Below are positions 43,822-51,940 of a stretch of DNA of 64,000 nt, piece by piece (within the stretch, counting starts at the first letter, position 1; every line of letters starts with the position of its first letter). This DNA is from Akkermansia muciniphila (GTDB taxonomy: Bacteria > Verrucomicrobiota > Verrucomicrobiia > Verrucomicrobiales > V1-33): NCBI GenBank assembly GCA_945900785.1, contig CAMDJM010000002.1, positions 45,724 to 109,723 of the forward strand. Reading direction: 5' to 3'. Below the pieces are notes generated by a model, which had not been told where the DNA came from, searched no databases, and saw nothing but the letters and a program-made list of their open reading frames with translations. The translations under genes were made by a program, and so were the position numbers.

Positions 43822-44619
43822 ATGCCGGAACTTGCTGAAGTCGCTTACTACACCACCCGCTGGGCTGCGGGGGTGGGACAGGAGGTGCTGCGGATGCATA
43901 CCGGGCCCAAGGCGCGGCCGTTCCGGCAGACGGCGGCGGGGGCTTTCCGGGCGCTGGTGGGGACGATCTACAGCGGGGCGCGCACCCATGGGAAAAACAT
44001 GTTGTTTGAATTTGCGCCGCAGCTCTGGTTGACGGGGCATCTGGGGATGACGGGGGAATTGCTGGCGGGGCCCCCGGAGCATGAACCCACGGCCCACGAT
44101 CATCTGGTGCTATACACCCGGGAGAGTGCCCTGATTTTCCGGGATTTCCGGATGTTTGGCGTGCTGCGGCTGGAGGAGTGGGCAGGGGGGCCGCCGCCGG
44201 ATTGGCTGGCGCTGCCGCCACAGATTCAGGACGCCGGCTTTACGACGGCCCGGGTGGCGGAGGCGCTGCAACGCCATGCCCGGAGTCCCTTGAAGGCGCT
44301 GCTGCTGGATCAGCACTGGTTCCCGGGGATCGGAAACTGGATGGCGGATGAGGTCTGCTATCAACTCCGGCTGAATCCGGCAGTGCCGGCCGGCACGGTG
44401 GAGGCGGCGGCCCTGCGGCGGGTGCTGCGGGCGGTTTGCCGGAAAAGCATGGAAACGATCGGGCGCGACTGGTCGGATCCGCCGCGTTCCTGGCTGATGC
44501 CGCACCGGTGGAAGGCGGGCGGGGTTTGCCCGGCAAAATCCTGCGGCACAGCGCTGATGAGGGAAACCCTGCGCGGGCGCACGGCTTGCTGGTGTCCGCT
44601 GTGCCAGCCGGTGGCTTGA
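43822..44619 (+). CDS. Fpg/Nei-family DNA glycosylase (formamidopyrimidine type)
   Basis: This base-excision repair enzyme removes oxidised purines and cuts the strand. The start at 43822 is fixed by chemistry: the catalytic Pro must be residue 2, and the protein reads MPELAEVAYYTTRW. The lysine segment THGKNMLFEF, the helix-two-turn-helix GNWMADEVCYQLRLNPAVPA and the C-terminal zinc finger VCPAKSC...CWCPLCQ follow. 265 residues. The 39-residue extension in the ORF track from 43705 is therefore spurious. Upstream 43555-43821 has no recognisable gene. Whether it prefers 8-oxoG (Fpg) or pyrimidine lesions (Nei) is not clear, so no symbol is given. Confidence 0.9.
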   Translation: MPELAEVAYYTTRWAAGVGQEVLRMHTGPKARPFRQTAAGAFRALVGTIYSGARTHGKNMLFEFAPQLWLTGHLGMTGELLAGPPEHEPTAHDHLVLYTRESALIFRDFRMFGVLRLEEWAGGPPPDWLALPPQIQDAGFTTARVAEALQRHARSPLKALLLDQHWFPGIGNWMADEVCYQLRLNPAVPAGTVEAAALRRVLRAVCRKSMETIGRDWSDPPRSWLMPHRWKAGGVCPAKSCGTALMRETLRGRTACWCPLCQPVA

Positions 44620-44677
44620 GGCTGGGGAAAATAGCGGATCGGACGGATCGGTGGCGTGCTGCGCGGGGGGATATCAG

Positions 44678-46108
44678 CTACCGGGCAACGGCGGGGAAGC
44701 TCAGGGTGTAGACGACCATGTCGTTTTCGAGGCTGGCGCTGGCGGTGCCGTGCATGGATTCCATGATGCGGCGGACGAGGGCGAGGCCGATACCGGCATT
44801 GCCCCGGTGTCCGCTGGCGTTGGGGTCGCCCCGCCAGAAGGGGGCGAAGGTGCTTTCCAAATGTTCGGCGGTCAGGCCGGGGTTGGTGTTGGCCACGATG
44901 ATGGTGACGTTCTGCTGCTCAGCACCGCTGAGTCCGGCGGTGATGAGGATTTGGCCGCCTTCCGGGCTGTAGGAGACGGCGTTGTCAAAAAGATTGCGCA
45001 GCACGATCTCGATCAGGGCAACGGGCAGGAGGAGGTCGGTGGGGGGCCCCGTGACTTGCCATGTGACCTTGAGGCGGCGCTCGGTGGCACGGTCGAATAC
45101 GGAACGCCAGGCCTTGCGCAGGAGCTTGGGCAGCGCGGTGGCTTCCTGCGAAAACTCGGTCATTTGATGCCCGCTTTCCAGCCTCGCGAGGAGGAGGAGG
45201 TGATCCACCACCCGCTGCATGCCGCTTTGGGATTCCAGGATGCCATCCAGGGTGGACTCGTATTCGTCCACGCTACGGGTGCGGCTGAGGGCGACCTCGA
45301 CCTGGCTGCGGATAGCAGCGAGGGGATTGCGCAGTTCGTGGGCGGCATTGGAGGTGAACATCCGCTCGTGCTCGATGGCAGCACCTACACGGTCCATCAG
45401 GGCATTCAGGCGGCTGACCATGGGCTGGATCTCGCTCGGAGCCCCGGGCAGGGCAAAGCGGGCCGCGCTATCCACCAGGGGCATGGCCTCGATCTGGCCA
45501 GCGAGGGTGGCGACCGGACGGACGCCCCGGCGAATGATCCACCGGGCCGCGAGCATGAGGGCCAGAGTGGTAGTGACGGCGGTTTTGATGAGGAACCATT
45601 TCACGTCGCTGAGGGCCTGGACGAGCGTGGCGGTGCGCCGGGCGGCGGCCACCAGCACGGGAACGGCGTCCCCGTCGCCTTCCTGCGCCGGGTAAACGCG
45701 GCGTGAGACCTGGCGGACGGGGAGGTGGCCAAAGAGAGTCAAGTCATTGAACACGAAGCCGTCCCCCTCCACTGGCACCCGGACCAGATCGGAACCCTGC
45801 AGGCCTGGGGAGCGGAAGATGAAGCGCCCCTGGGGCAGGAACCAGAACTGCACGTAGTCCGGATTGGCGGGGTCGCTGACGCGCTCCCACTCCGCCATGC
45901 CCATTTTCCATTTGGGCTGGCCATCACGCAAAAAGAGCGTGGTTTCGTAAAACCGCAGCTTTTCCTCAAGGCCATGGTCAAATTCCTCCCGCAGGTGGGT
46001 ATCGATGACGCGATAGACGACCACTCCGCCCAGGGCGAGCGTCAGGGTTAGACTGGCAAGGATGCCCAGCAGCAGCCGACCCTGCAGGGACTTCGGTTTC
46101 AGACGCAT
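44678..46108 (-). CDS. Two-component sensor histidine kinase
   Basis: This is an inner-membrane sensor of 476 residues: TM1 (LLLGILASLTLTLALGGVVVYRV), a periplasmic domain of about 130 residues, TM2 (FLIKTAVTTTLALMLAARWII), HAMP, the phospho-acceptor H-box SNAAHELRNPLAAIRSQVE, N-box LRNLFDNAVSYSPEGG and G-box GNAGIGLALVRRI. The layout is that of the CusS/QseC/TctE group. It lies 14 nt downstream of the response regulator gene and is co-transcribed with it. The signal is unknown; a metal signal is possible because an RND operon is in the same window, but they are 5 kb apart. Confidence 0.93.
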   Translation of the reverse strand: MRLKPKSLQGRLLLGILASLTLTLALGGVVVYRVIDTHLREEFDHGLEEKLRFYETTLFLRDGQPKWKMGMAEWERVSDPANPDYVQFWFLPQGRFIFRSPGLQGSDLVRVPVEGDGFVFNDLTLFGHLPVRQVSRRVYPAQEGDGDAVPVLVAAARRTATLVQALSDVKWFLIKTAVTTTLALMLAARWIIRRGVRPVATLAGQIEAMPLVDSAARFALPGAPSEIQPMVSRLNALMDRVGAAIEHERMFTSNAAHELRNPLAAIRSQVEVALSRTRSVDEYESTLDGILESQSGMQRVVDHLLLLARLESGHQMTEFSQEATALPKLLRKAWRSVFDRATERRLKVTWQVTGPPTDLLLPVALIEIVLRNLFDNAVSYSPEGGQILITAGLSGAEQQNVTIIVANTNPGLTAEHLESTFAPFWRGDPNASGHRGNAGIGLALVRRIMESMHGTASASLENDMVVYTLSFPAVAR

Positions 46109-46122
46109 GGTGGCCCGCAGGA

Positions 46123-46800
46123 TCAGGCCGCCCGTTCTTCCAAAATGTATCCCATGCCGCGGCGGGTATGGATCAGTTTCGGCTTGTCGTCGCGTTCAAT
46201 TTTCCGGCGAAGGTAGGCGATGAAGACGTCCACTACGTTCGATTCCGGGTCCTGATTGAAATCGTAGAGCTGTTCCCAGATTTCCGCGCGGCTGACCACC
46301 TCGCCGGTGCGCATGGCGAGGAGTTCGATCAGGGAGTATTCCCGTGCGGTCAAATCCAGAGGCACTCCACCGCGGGAGGCGGATTTGCGGTTGGTATCGA
46401 TCTCCAGATCGCCCACCCGGATCAGGGGGTCCTTTACGTTATGGGTGCGGCGCAGCAGGGCGCGGACCCGGGCCATCAGTTCATCCAGGGAAAAAGGCTT
46501 CACCAAATAGTCATCGGCACCGGCGTCGAGGCCGCTCACGCGGTCGCCCACGGCATCCCGCGCAGTGATGATCAGAACACTCGTATCGGAATTATTCGCC
46601 CGCATTTTCTGAAGCAGCTCCACGCCATCCAGGTTCGGCAACATGAGATCCAGGATGGCGAGGGCGTATTTATTTTCCGTAGCGAGCCAGAGGCCCTCGG
46701 AGCCATCTCCGGTTTCATCCACGGCACAGCCACTTTCCCGCAGGCGTTGTCCGATGGACTTGCGCAGTGGTTCATTATCTTCTACGACGAGCACTTTCAT
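46123..46800 (-). CDS. OmpR/PhoB-family response regulator
   Basis: The 225-residue regulator has a receiver domain (phospho-accepting Asp in AILDLMLPNLDG, conserved Lys in DDYLVKPFSL) and a C-terminal winged helix with GVPLDLTAREYSLIELLAMRTGEVVSRAEI and VVDVFIAYLRRKIERDDKPKLIHTRRGMGYIL. It is paired with the kinase gene 14 nt downstream. The start ATG at 46800 coincides with the family N-terminus (MKVLVVEDN). Confidence 0.95.
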   Translation of the reverse strand: MKVLVVEDNEPLRKSIGQRLRESGCAVDETGDGSEGLWLATENKYALAILDLMLPNLDGVELLQKMRANNSDTSVLIITARDAVGDRVSGLDAGADDYLVKPFSLDELMARVRALLRRTHNVKDPLIRVGDLEIDTNRKSASRGGVPLDLTAREYSLIELLAMRTGEVVSRAEIWEQLYDFNQDPESNVVDVFIAYLRRKIERDDKPKLIHTRRGMGYILEERAA

Positions 46801-47137
46801 ATTTTTGAGGGGGGGTGGGAAATTCCAAGAGGGGCTGGAGGAAAATTCCCGGTTTAATAATCTATCCGATTTTTTTCGCGGCGCAAATAGTTCCCGGATT
46901 CGTGGCCACCGAAACCGGATATTTCCCAGTTACCAAGCGTCGGCTGGTCAGTAATTGCTGGATTAATATCGTATCGTTCATTAAAATCCAACTAATGACG
47001 GGCTTAACTTTAGAAAAACATCGGGCAATCCCTGATTCAGCAGACTGGGCTGGGATTTTCCTCGCTCTGCATCACATTCCGATTTAATGTGAAATGTTGC
47101 ATCTTCTGCTTTTGTCCCACTTTTCCAGCTTTCTGCC
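46801..47137. other. Divergent intergenic region, 337 bases
   Basis: This AT-richer stretch separates the response regulator (minus) from the DUF1549 gene (plus). It must hold both promoters, but no strong -35/-10 pair or operator was picked out. Short ORFs here are not gene-like. Confidence 0.5.
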
Positions 47138-49120
47138 ATGATCCGCCTAAGCCTTTCCCTCTTCCTGCGCGCCGCCTGCCTCGGCACCGTGGTGTGTTCC
47201 CTCACCGCTCCCGCCATGGCCCAACTGGCAAAAAAGGAGGGAAGCCCCGCCAATGATCCCGCCTGGGTGAAGAAAACCGCCATGGAAATCGACAAGCGGC
47301 TCGGCGCCGGCTTCGCCAAGGCCGCCGTGAAGGCCCAGCCGGCTGCCGAAGACTCCCGCTGGATGCGCCGCTTGTTTCTCGACGCCATCGGGCGCATCCC
47401 CACCTATGAGGAAGCAAAAACCTTCCTCGAAGACACCGCCCCGGAGAAACGCCAGAAATTGGTCGACCAACTGCTCGCCTCAGAAGGCTACGTGGGTCAC
47501 ATGTATAACTACTTCTGCGATCTCCTGCGCGCCACCAGCTCCCTCGGCACGGATGGCACCCGCAGCGGGGTGCCCTACCTGCGTTGGATCCGCGAAAGCG
47601 TGGCCACCAACAAGCCCTACGACAAATTCACCTACGAACTCCTCACCACGTCCGGTGGTGGCTGGGAAGAGGGCAAAGGAGCGGTGGGCTACTTCGAGCG
47701 CGACCGCGGCATGCCGCTCGATAACATGGCGAATACCACCCGCATCTTCCTTGGCACCCACATCGAGTGCGCCCAGTGCCACGACCACCCCTACGACAAG
47801 TGGAAGCAGCTCGATTTCTACGAAATGTCCGCCTTTACCCACGGCCTCCAGACCGGCAGCCGCGATGAACTGGCTAAATACGCCAATGAAAAATACAATG
47901 GCAAGAACGCTGAAGAAGACAACACCCGCCGTGATCTCTACCGTTGGCTCAATGACAATATTTATGACTTCGGAGTGAACGGAAATGGCAAAGGCTCCAT
48001 CGTCCTGCCCATGGATTTCAAAGGCAAGGGCGGCAAACCCGAAGAAGTGGTGAAAGCCCGCTCCGTCTTCCCCGGTGCCTCCAGCGGCCGCCGCGAAGGC
48101 GACGACGCCCGCGGGAAATTCGCCAAGTGGGTCACCGAGCCCTCCAATCCCCGCTTCACCATGCTTATCACCAACCGCATGTGGAAAAAGGTCATGGGCA
48201 TCGGCCTTTTCGAGCCGGTCGACAAATACACCGAGCCCAGCAAGGACAATCCCACCGGCACCGTGGTGAGCAATCCTGACGTCCTCGCCTTCCTGCAGAC
48301 GGTCATGAAGGACCTTAATTACGACCTGAAAGCCTTCCAGAAAGTGCTCTATAACACCCGCGGCTACGCCCTCGGCACCAATCCCACGGCGGTCGACCCC
48401 CGCCAGCCTTACGCCTTCAATGGCCGCGCTGTCCGCCGCATGTCCGCCGAGCAGGTCTGGGATTCCATGGCCACCCTCGTCGTTCCTGATCTCGACCACC
48501 GCCGGGGCAACGCTCTCGACCCCACGGCCACGGTTTATGGCAAAAACCTCGGTCAAAACGCCTACGAAATTTACAACGAACTCGCCGGCAAAGACATCAA
48601 GGCCATGAATACGTGGGTCGACCGCGTTTCCAAGGAAATGGGCAAAGGCAAAAAGGACGAATCCATGATGATGAGCCCCTCCATGATGGCCGGAGGCGAT
48701 GCCAAAACCCCAGCTGCCGATCCTGCCAAATGGGCCGGCTATAACAAGCAACTGCTGCGGGCCAGTGAACTCCGTTCCCCTACCCCGCCGGACCACTTCC
48801 TGCGGAAATTCGGCCAATCCAGCCGCGAAGTCATCGAAGGGGCCTCCACGGATTCCGATGTCACCCAGGTGCTTTCCCTGATCAATGGCCACGTCGAGAA
48901 AAACATCGTCGGTGACTCCAAGGCCGTCGTTTACAAGGCCATCGACGCGGCCACCAGCCCGCAGGACAAAGTCAAAGCCGCCTTCCTCACCATCCTCAGC
49001 CGCCCTCCCACCCCGGCGGAGTTGGACCTCATGCTTCCCGAAGCCCAGAAAGGCCGCGATGGGATCAAGAACATCATCTACGCCCTCCTCAACTCCAACG
49101 AATTCATCTTCATCCTTTAG
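47138..49120 (+). CDS. DUF1549/DUF1553-domain secreted protein
   Basis: This belongs to a very large family expanded in Planctomycetes and Verrucomicrobia. The 660-residue protein starts with a signal peptide (LSLSLFLRAACLGTVVCSLTAPAMAQ). The DUF1549 part is RWMRRLFLDAIGRIPTYEEAKTFLEDTAPEKRQKLVDQLLASEGYVGHMYNYFCDLLR, with a CAQCHDHPYDKW heme- or metal-like motif, and the DUF1553 part is RFTMLITNRMWKKVMGIGLFEPVDKY and YAFNGRAVRRMSAEQVWDSM. The biochemical role is unknown; in gene sets like this one it pairs with a DUF1501 gene, which lies 87 nt downstream. Confidence 0.9.
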   Translation: MIRLSLSLFLRAACLGTVVCSLTAPAMAQLAKKEGSPANDPAWVKKTAMEIDKRLGAGFAKAAVKAQPAAEDSRWMRRLFLDAIGRIPTYEEAKTFLEDTAPEKRQKLVDQLLASEGYVGHMYNYFCDLLRATSSLGTDGTRSGVPYLRWIRESVATNKPYDKFTYELLTTSGGGWEEGKGAVGYFERDRGMPLDNMANTTRIFLGTHIECAQCHDHPYDKWKQLDFYEMSAFTHGLQTGSRDELAKYANEKYNGKNAEEDNTRRDLYRWLNDNIYDFGVNGNGKGSIVLPMDFKGKGGKPEEVVKARSVFPGASSGRREGDDARGKFAKWVTEPSNPRFTMLITNRMWKKVMGIGLFEPVDKYTEPSKDNPTGTVVSNPDVLAFLQTVMKDLNYDLKAFQKVLYNTRGYALGTNPTAVDPRQPYAFNGRAVRRMSAEQVWDSMATLVVPDLDHRRGNALDPTATVYGKNLGQNAYEIYNELAGKDIKAMNTWVDRVSKEMGKGKKDESMMMSPSMMAGGDAKTPAADPAKWAGYNKQLLRASELRSPTPPDHFLRKFGQSSREVIEGASTDSDVTQVLSLINGHVEKNIVGDSKAVVYKAIDAATSPQDKVKAAFLTILSRPPTPAELDLMLPEAQKGRDGIKNIIYALLNSNEFIFIL

Positions 49121-49125
49121 GTAGG

Positions 49126-49190
49126 CGCGAAGGTTCAGGGTTTAGAAAATGCACTCTGATACCAACGACCTTAACCCTGAAACCTGAAAC
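49126..49190. repeat. AACCCTGAAACC-type repeat with inverted arms
   Basis: The gap between the DUF1549 and DUF1501 genes contains AAGGTTCAGGGTTTA and, 25 nt on, TTAACCCTGAAACCTGAAACC. The arms are imperfect inverted copies, and TGAAACC is repeated in tandem as a 7-mer. This can fold as an RNA hairpin upstream of DUF1501. Confidence 0.5.
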
Positions 49191-49207
49191 CTTTTACTTC
49201 CCCCTTT

Positions 49208-50503
49208 ATGAATTTCCACAGCGCCGACGAATTCACCCGCCGCGAACTCATGATCAAAATGGCGAAATCCGCCTTTGGTCTCTCCCTCGCGCCCATGCTC
49301 GGCAATAGCATCGCCACTGCCGCTGACTTCGCCCCCGGCCGCGCCCGCGCCGCCAAAAGCGTTATCTTCCTCATGATGGAAGGCGGCATGAGCCACCTCG
49401 ACACCTGGGACGTCAAACCCGGTAACGACAAAGTCATGGGCGATACCAAGGTCATCGACACCAGCGTGGACGGCATCAAGCTCTCCGAAAACCTGCCCAA
49501 GAGCGCGAAGCAAATGCAGCACATGGTTCTCATGAATGGCATGAGCACCACCCAGGGCGCGCACGAGCAGGGCCGCTACCTCATGGAGCGCAGCTATACC
49601 ATGCGAGGCACCATCGTCCATCCCGCTCTCGGCTCATGGGTCATGCGCCTCGCCGGAAAACGGAACACCAACATCCCCGGCTTCGTCTCCATCAGTGGCG
49701 ATCCCAACCTCGTTAACGGCGGCTTCATGGGGGCCAAATTCGCCGGCGTGCCCATCGGTGATCCCAACTCCGGTCTCCAGGATAGTTTGAAACCCGGCTC
49801 CATCTCCGAAGAAGACTTCACCAAGCGCCTCAAGCTCGCGGACTCCCTCAACAAACAATTCCATACCGTCGTCAATAGCCCCGCCATCCGCGACCACGAA
49901 GGCCTCTACACCGACGCCCTCCGCATCATGCGTTGCGAAGACCTGAAAGCCTTTGACCTGACCAAAGAGCCCACTGAAGTCAAGGACGCCTACGGCCCCA
50001 GCCGCTTTGCCCAAGGCTGTCTCCTCGCCCGCCGCCTCGTCGAGCACGGCGTGCGCTTCATCCAGGTTTCCCATGGCGGCTGGGACACCCACTACGACAA
50101 CTTTACCATCGTCCCCGCGCGGAGCAAGGACCTCGACGACGGCCTCAGTGCCCTCCTCGCCGACCTCAACCGCCGCGGCATGCTGGAGGAAACCCTCGTC
50201 GTCGTCGCCACCGAATTCGGGCGCACCCCGGAAATTGTCAGCGAGCACAAAGACGGCCGCGACCACTATCCCAAGGCCTTCTCCTGCGTCCTGGCCGGTG
50301 GCGGAATCAAAGGCGGCCAGACTTATGGGAAAACCGACCCCAACGGCTCCAAGGTCATTGAAAACCTCACCAGCCCCCAGGACCTCAACGCCACCATCGC
50401 CCACGCCCTCGGCCTCTCCACGGACCAAGTCATCATCTCCCCCAGCGGCCGCCCCTTCACCGTCGCGGACAAAGGCAAACCCGTCACCACCCTCTTCGCC
50501 TAA
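49208..50503 (+). CDS. DUF1501-domain protein (sulfatase-like fold family)
   Basis: The 431-residue protein has an N-terminal TRRELMIKMAKSAFGLSLAPMLG stretch, like a twin-arginine export signal. The DUF1501 core begins KSVIFLMMEGGMSHLDTWDVKPG and has VRFIQVSHGGWDTHYDNF and VVVATEFGRTPEI with DGRDHYPKAFSCVLAGGGIKGG, the typical metal-binding-like motifs of this family. DUF1501 proteins are distantly related to sulfatases and phosphatases. It is the second gene of the DUF1549-DUF1501-cytochrome set; spacing 87 nt, leader with a repeat and no Shine-Dalgarno site. Confidence 0.9.
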   Translation: MNFHSADEFTRRELMIKMAKSAFGLSLAPMLGNSIATAADFAPGRARAAKSVIFLMMEGGMSHLDTWDVKPGNDKVMGDTKVIDTSVDGIKLSENLPKSAKQMQHMVLMNGMSTTQGAHEQGRYLMERSYTMRGTIVHPALGSWVMRLAGKRNTNIPGFVSISGDPNLVNGGFMGAKFAGVPIGDPNSGLQDSLKPGSISEEDFTKRLKLADSLNKQFHTVVNSPAIRDHEGLYTDALRIMRCEDLKAFDLTKEPTEVKDAYGPSRFAQGCLLARRLVEHGVRFIQVSHGGWDTHYDNFTIVPARSKDLDDGLSALLADLNRRGMLEETLVVVATEFGRTPEIVSEHKDGRDHYPKAFSCVLAGGGIKGGQTYGKTDPNGSKVIENLTSPQDLNATIAHALGLSTDQVIISPSGRPFTVADKGKPVTTLFA

Positions 50504-50530
50504 AAGGGAGCACGGGGCTCCGGCCCGTGT
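50503..50530. repeat. Hairpin repeat after DUF1501 stop (GGGAGCACGGGGCTCCGGCCCG)
   Basis: CACGGG (50511-50516) pairs with CCCGTG (50524-50529) around GCTCCGG. A near-identical unit follows the cytochrome gene at 51671. Each lies directly behind a stop codon, so they act as a shared terminator-like or REP-type element. Confidence 0.6.
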
Positions 50531-50609
50531 GTATTTAACCCAATCCCCCTCCAAACGGCGTGTGGCCCCAACCACCCGCCGTTTTTCATACCATTTTCCC
50601 CACTATAAC

Positions 50610-50722
50610 ATCCAACGGCCAACGGCCAAAATTCGACGTTCAGCGTTCAACGTTCAACACTTCCCATTTCCCCATTTTCCCATTTCCCCATTTTCCCATT
50701 TCCCCATTTTCCCATTTCCACC
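50610..50722. repeat. Heptad-type repeat array ending at the cytochrome start codon
   Basis: A chain of short tandem units changes sequence but keeps roughly 7-8-nt phasing: CCAACGG x2, then GTTCAGC GTTCAAC GTTCAAC, then alternating CCCATTT / CCCCATTTT (a 16-nt unit repeated about three times), stopping 3 nt before the ATG at 50723. The array has no coding sense in either strand that looks protein-like. Confidence 0.75.
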
Positions 50723-51667
50723 ATGAAGCTGCCCACCCGCCACTTCCCCGCCGTTCTCCTGCTCGCCGCCGTCCTCCCCGCCCAAGCCGCCGTCAATTTC
50801 CGCACCCAGCTCTGGCCCATCTTCGCCAAAAACTGTGTGGATTGCCACCGCGCTCCCTACAAGGACCCTGCCGGGAAAGTCATCGAGCCCAAAGGCCGGC
50901 TCCGGCTCGATGGCGCGGGCCACATCATGAAAGGTGGCTCTGATGGCGACGCCGTGACCGCTGGCGATCCTGACAAAAGCTCCATCTACGCCCGCATCCT
51001 CCTCCCGCCGGACCACGAGGACGTCATGCCCCCCAAGGGGAAAGGCAAGCTCCTCTCCTTCGATGAAAGCGAACTGATCAAACAATGGATCATCGAAGGC
51101 GCCAACTTCGGCGACTGGGTCGGAGCTGCCGATGGCACCGGAGCCGTCGCCGTCAAAAAAGTCACCAAAGCCGTCGACCCCCTGGCCGCCGGAGCCGGCC
51201 CTGCCCCCGCCGCTGCCCAGGACGCCATCCGCAAGCTCGGTGCCCTCGTCACCCCGATCATGACCGATAGCCCCCTCCTGCGCGTCGAATGGATCTCCGG
51301 GGCCAGCGCCGTCAGCGACAAAGAAGTCGCCCAGCTCACCAGCATCGGCGGCAATATCGCGGAACTCGACCTCAGCGACACCAAAATCACCGACGAAGCC
51401 CTCGCCACCATCGGAAAATACCCCCGCCTCAATTGGCTCAACCTTGCCAACACCGCAGTCACCGACGCCGGCATCGCCCACCTCAAAGGCCTTACCCACC
51501 TCAGTTGGCTGAACCTCCACAGCACCAACGTCAGCGACTCCTCCCTCGCCATCCTCACCCCCCTGCGCAAACTCCGCCAGGTCTACCTCTGGAAAACCCG
51601 CGTCACCCCCGGCGAAGCCACCAAATTCGCCAAAACCATCCCGGACCTGAAAGTCACCCTGGATTAG
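50723..51667 (+). CDS. Secreted c-type cytochrome (PSCyt1-like) fused to leucine-rich repeats
   Basis: The 314-residue protein has a signal peptide (PTRHFPAVLLLAAVLPAQAA), then the planctomycete-type cytochrome domain FRTQLWPIFAKNCVDCHRAP with CxxCH heme motif and PEDHEDVMPPKGKGKL-like distal region (PPDHEDVMPPKGKGKL). After an Ala/Pro-rich linker, residues 200-314 are leucine-rich repeats (IAELDLSDTKITDEALATIGKYPRLNWLNLANTAVTDAGIAHLKGLTHLSWLNLHST). The fusion of heme domain with binding repeats suggests an extracellular redox or anchoring role, not proven. It completes the DUF1549-DUF1501 set. Confidence 0.88.
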   Translation: MKLPTRHFPAVLLLAAVLPAQAAVNFRTQLWPIFAKNCVDCHRAPYKDPAGKVIEPKGRLRLDGAGHIMKGGSDGDAVTAGDPDKSSIYARILLPPDHEDVMPPKGKGKLLSFDESELIKQWIIEGANFGDWVGAADGTGAVAVKKVTKAVDPLAAGAGPAPAAAQDAIRKLGALVTPIMTDSPLLRVEWISGASAVSDKEVAQLTSIGGNIAELDLSDTKITDEALATIGKYPRLNWLNLANTAVTDAGIAHLKGLTHLSWLNLHSTNVSDSSLAILTPLRKLRQVYLWKTRVTPGEATKFAKTIPDLKVTLD

Positions 51668-51670
51668 CCT

Positions 51671-51697
51671 AAGGGAGCCCGGGGCTCCGGCCCGGCT
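51671..51697. repeat. Second copy of the GGCTCCGGCCCG hairpin repeat
   Basis: AAGGGAGCCCGGGGCTCCGGCCCGGCT follows the cytochrome stop codon and matches the unit at 50503-50530 in all but a few bases. An A-rich tract (CCAAAAAAG) follows on the plus strand, not a U-tract. Confidence 0.55.
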
Positions 51698-51839
51698 GTC
51701 TCCAAAAAAGAACCCCCGCCCCCCGCGCCCTTTCCACCCCCGCCGAAAAGCCAAAAACCATTCGCCATCCGCCCATGCCGCCCTCGCCCTCCAAGCAAGC
51801 TCGGCGCGGGTCACCCGAATCAGAACTCCGCCGGGCATC

Positions 51840-51939
51840 CTTGAAAATCTGGATGTCACATCCGAATTTTCAAGATACTTGACTCAACCAGAGCGCGTTT
51901 TCACCTTGAATATTCGGATGTGATATTCGAATATTCAAG
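51840..51939. promoter_or_regulatory. Two related 35-nt palindromes upstream of the DUF4143 gene
   Basis: Palindrome 1 (51840-51874) is CTTGAAAAT...ATTTTCAAG around GGATGTCACATCC; palindrome 2 (51905-51939) is CTTGAATATTCG...CGAATATTCAAG. They are the same length, clearly related in sequence and lie 65 nt apart, with a TTGACT between them. Palindrome 2 ends 1 nt before the ATG at 51941, so it could be an operator, a recombination site or an RNA hairpin blocking translation. Confidence 0.6.
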
Positions 51940-51940
51940 G

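Noticed and set aside
43527-43823. 98-residue minus ORF between the oxidase and the glycosylase
   Set aside because: No family resemblance; crosses the start of the glycosylase gene.
47480-48892. 470-residue minus-strand ORF over the DUF1549 gene
   Set aside because: Shadow of a strongly coding plus-strand gene with signal peptide and family motifs.
50610-50722. Possible CRISPR array
   Set aside because: Units are only 7-16 nt, contiguous and without unique spacers; no cas gene nearby.
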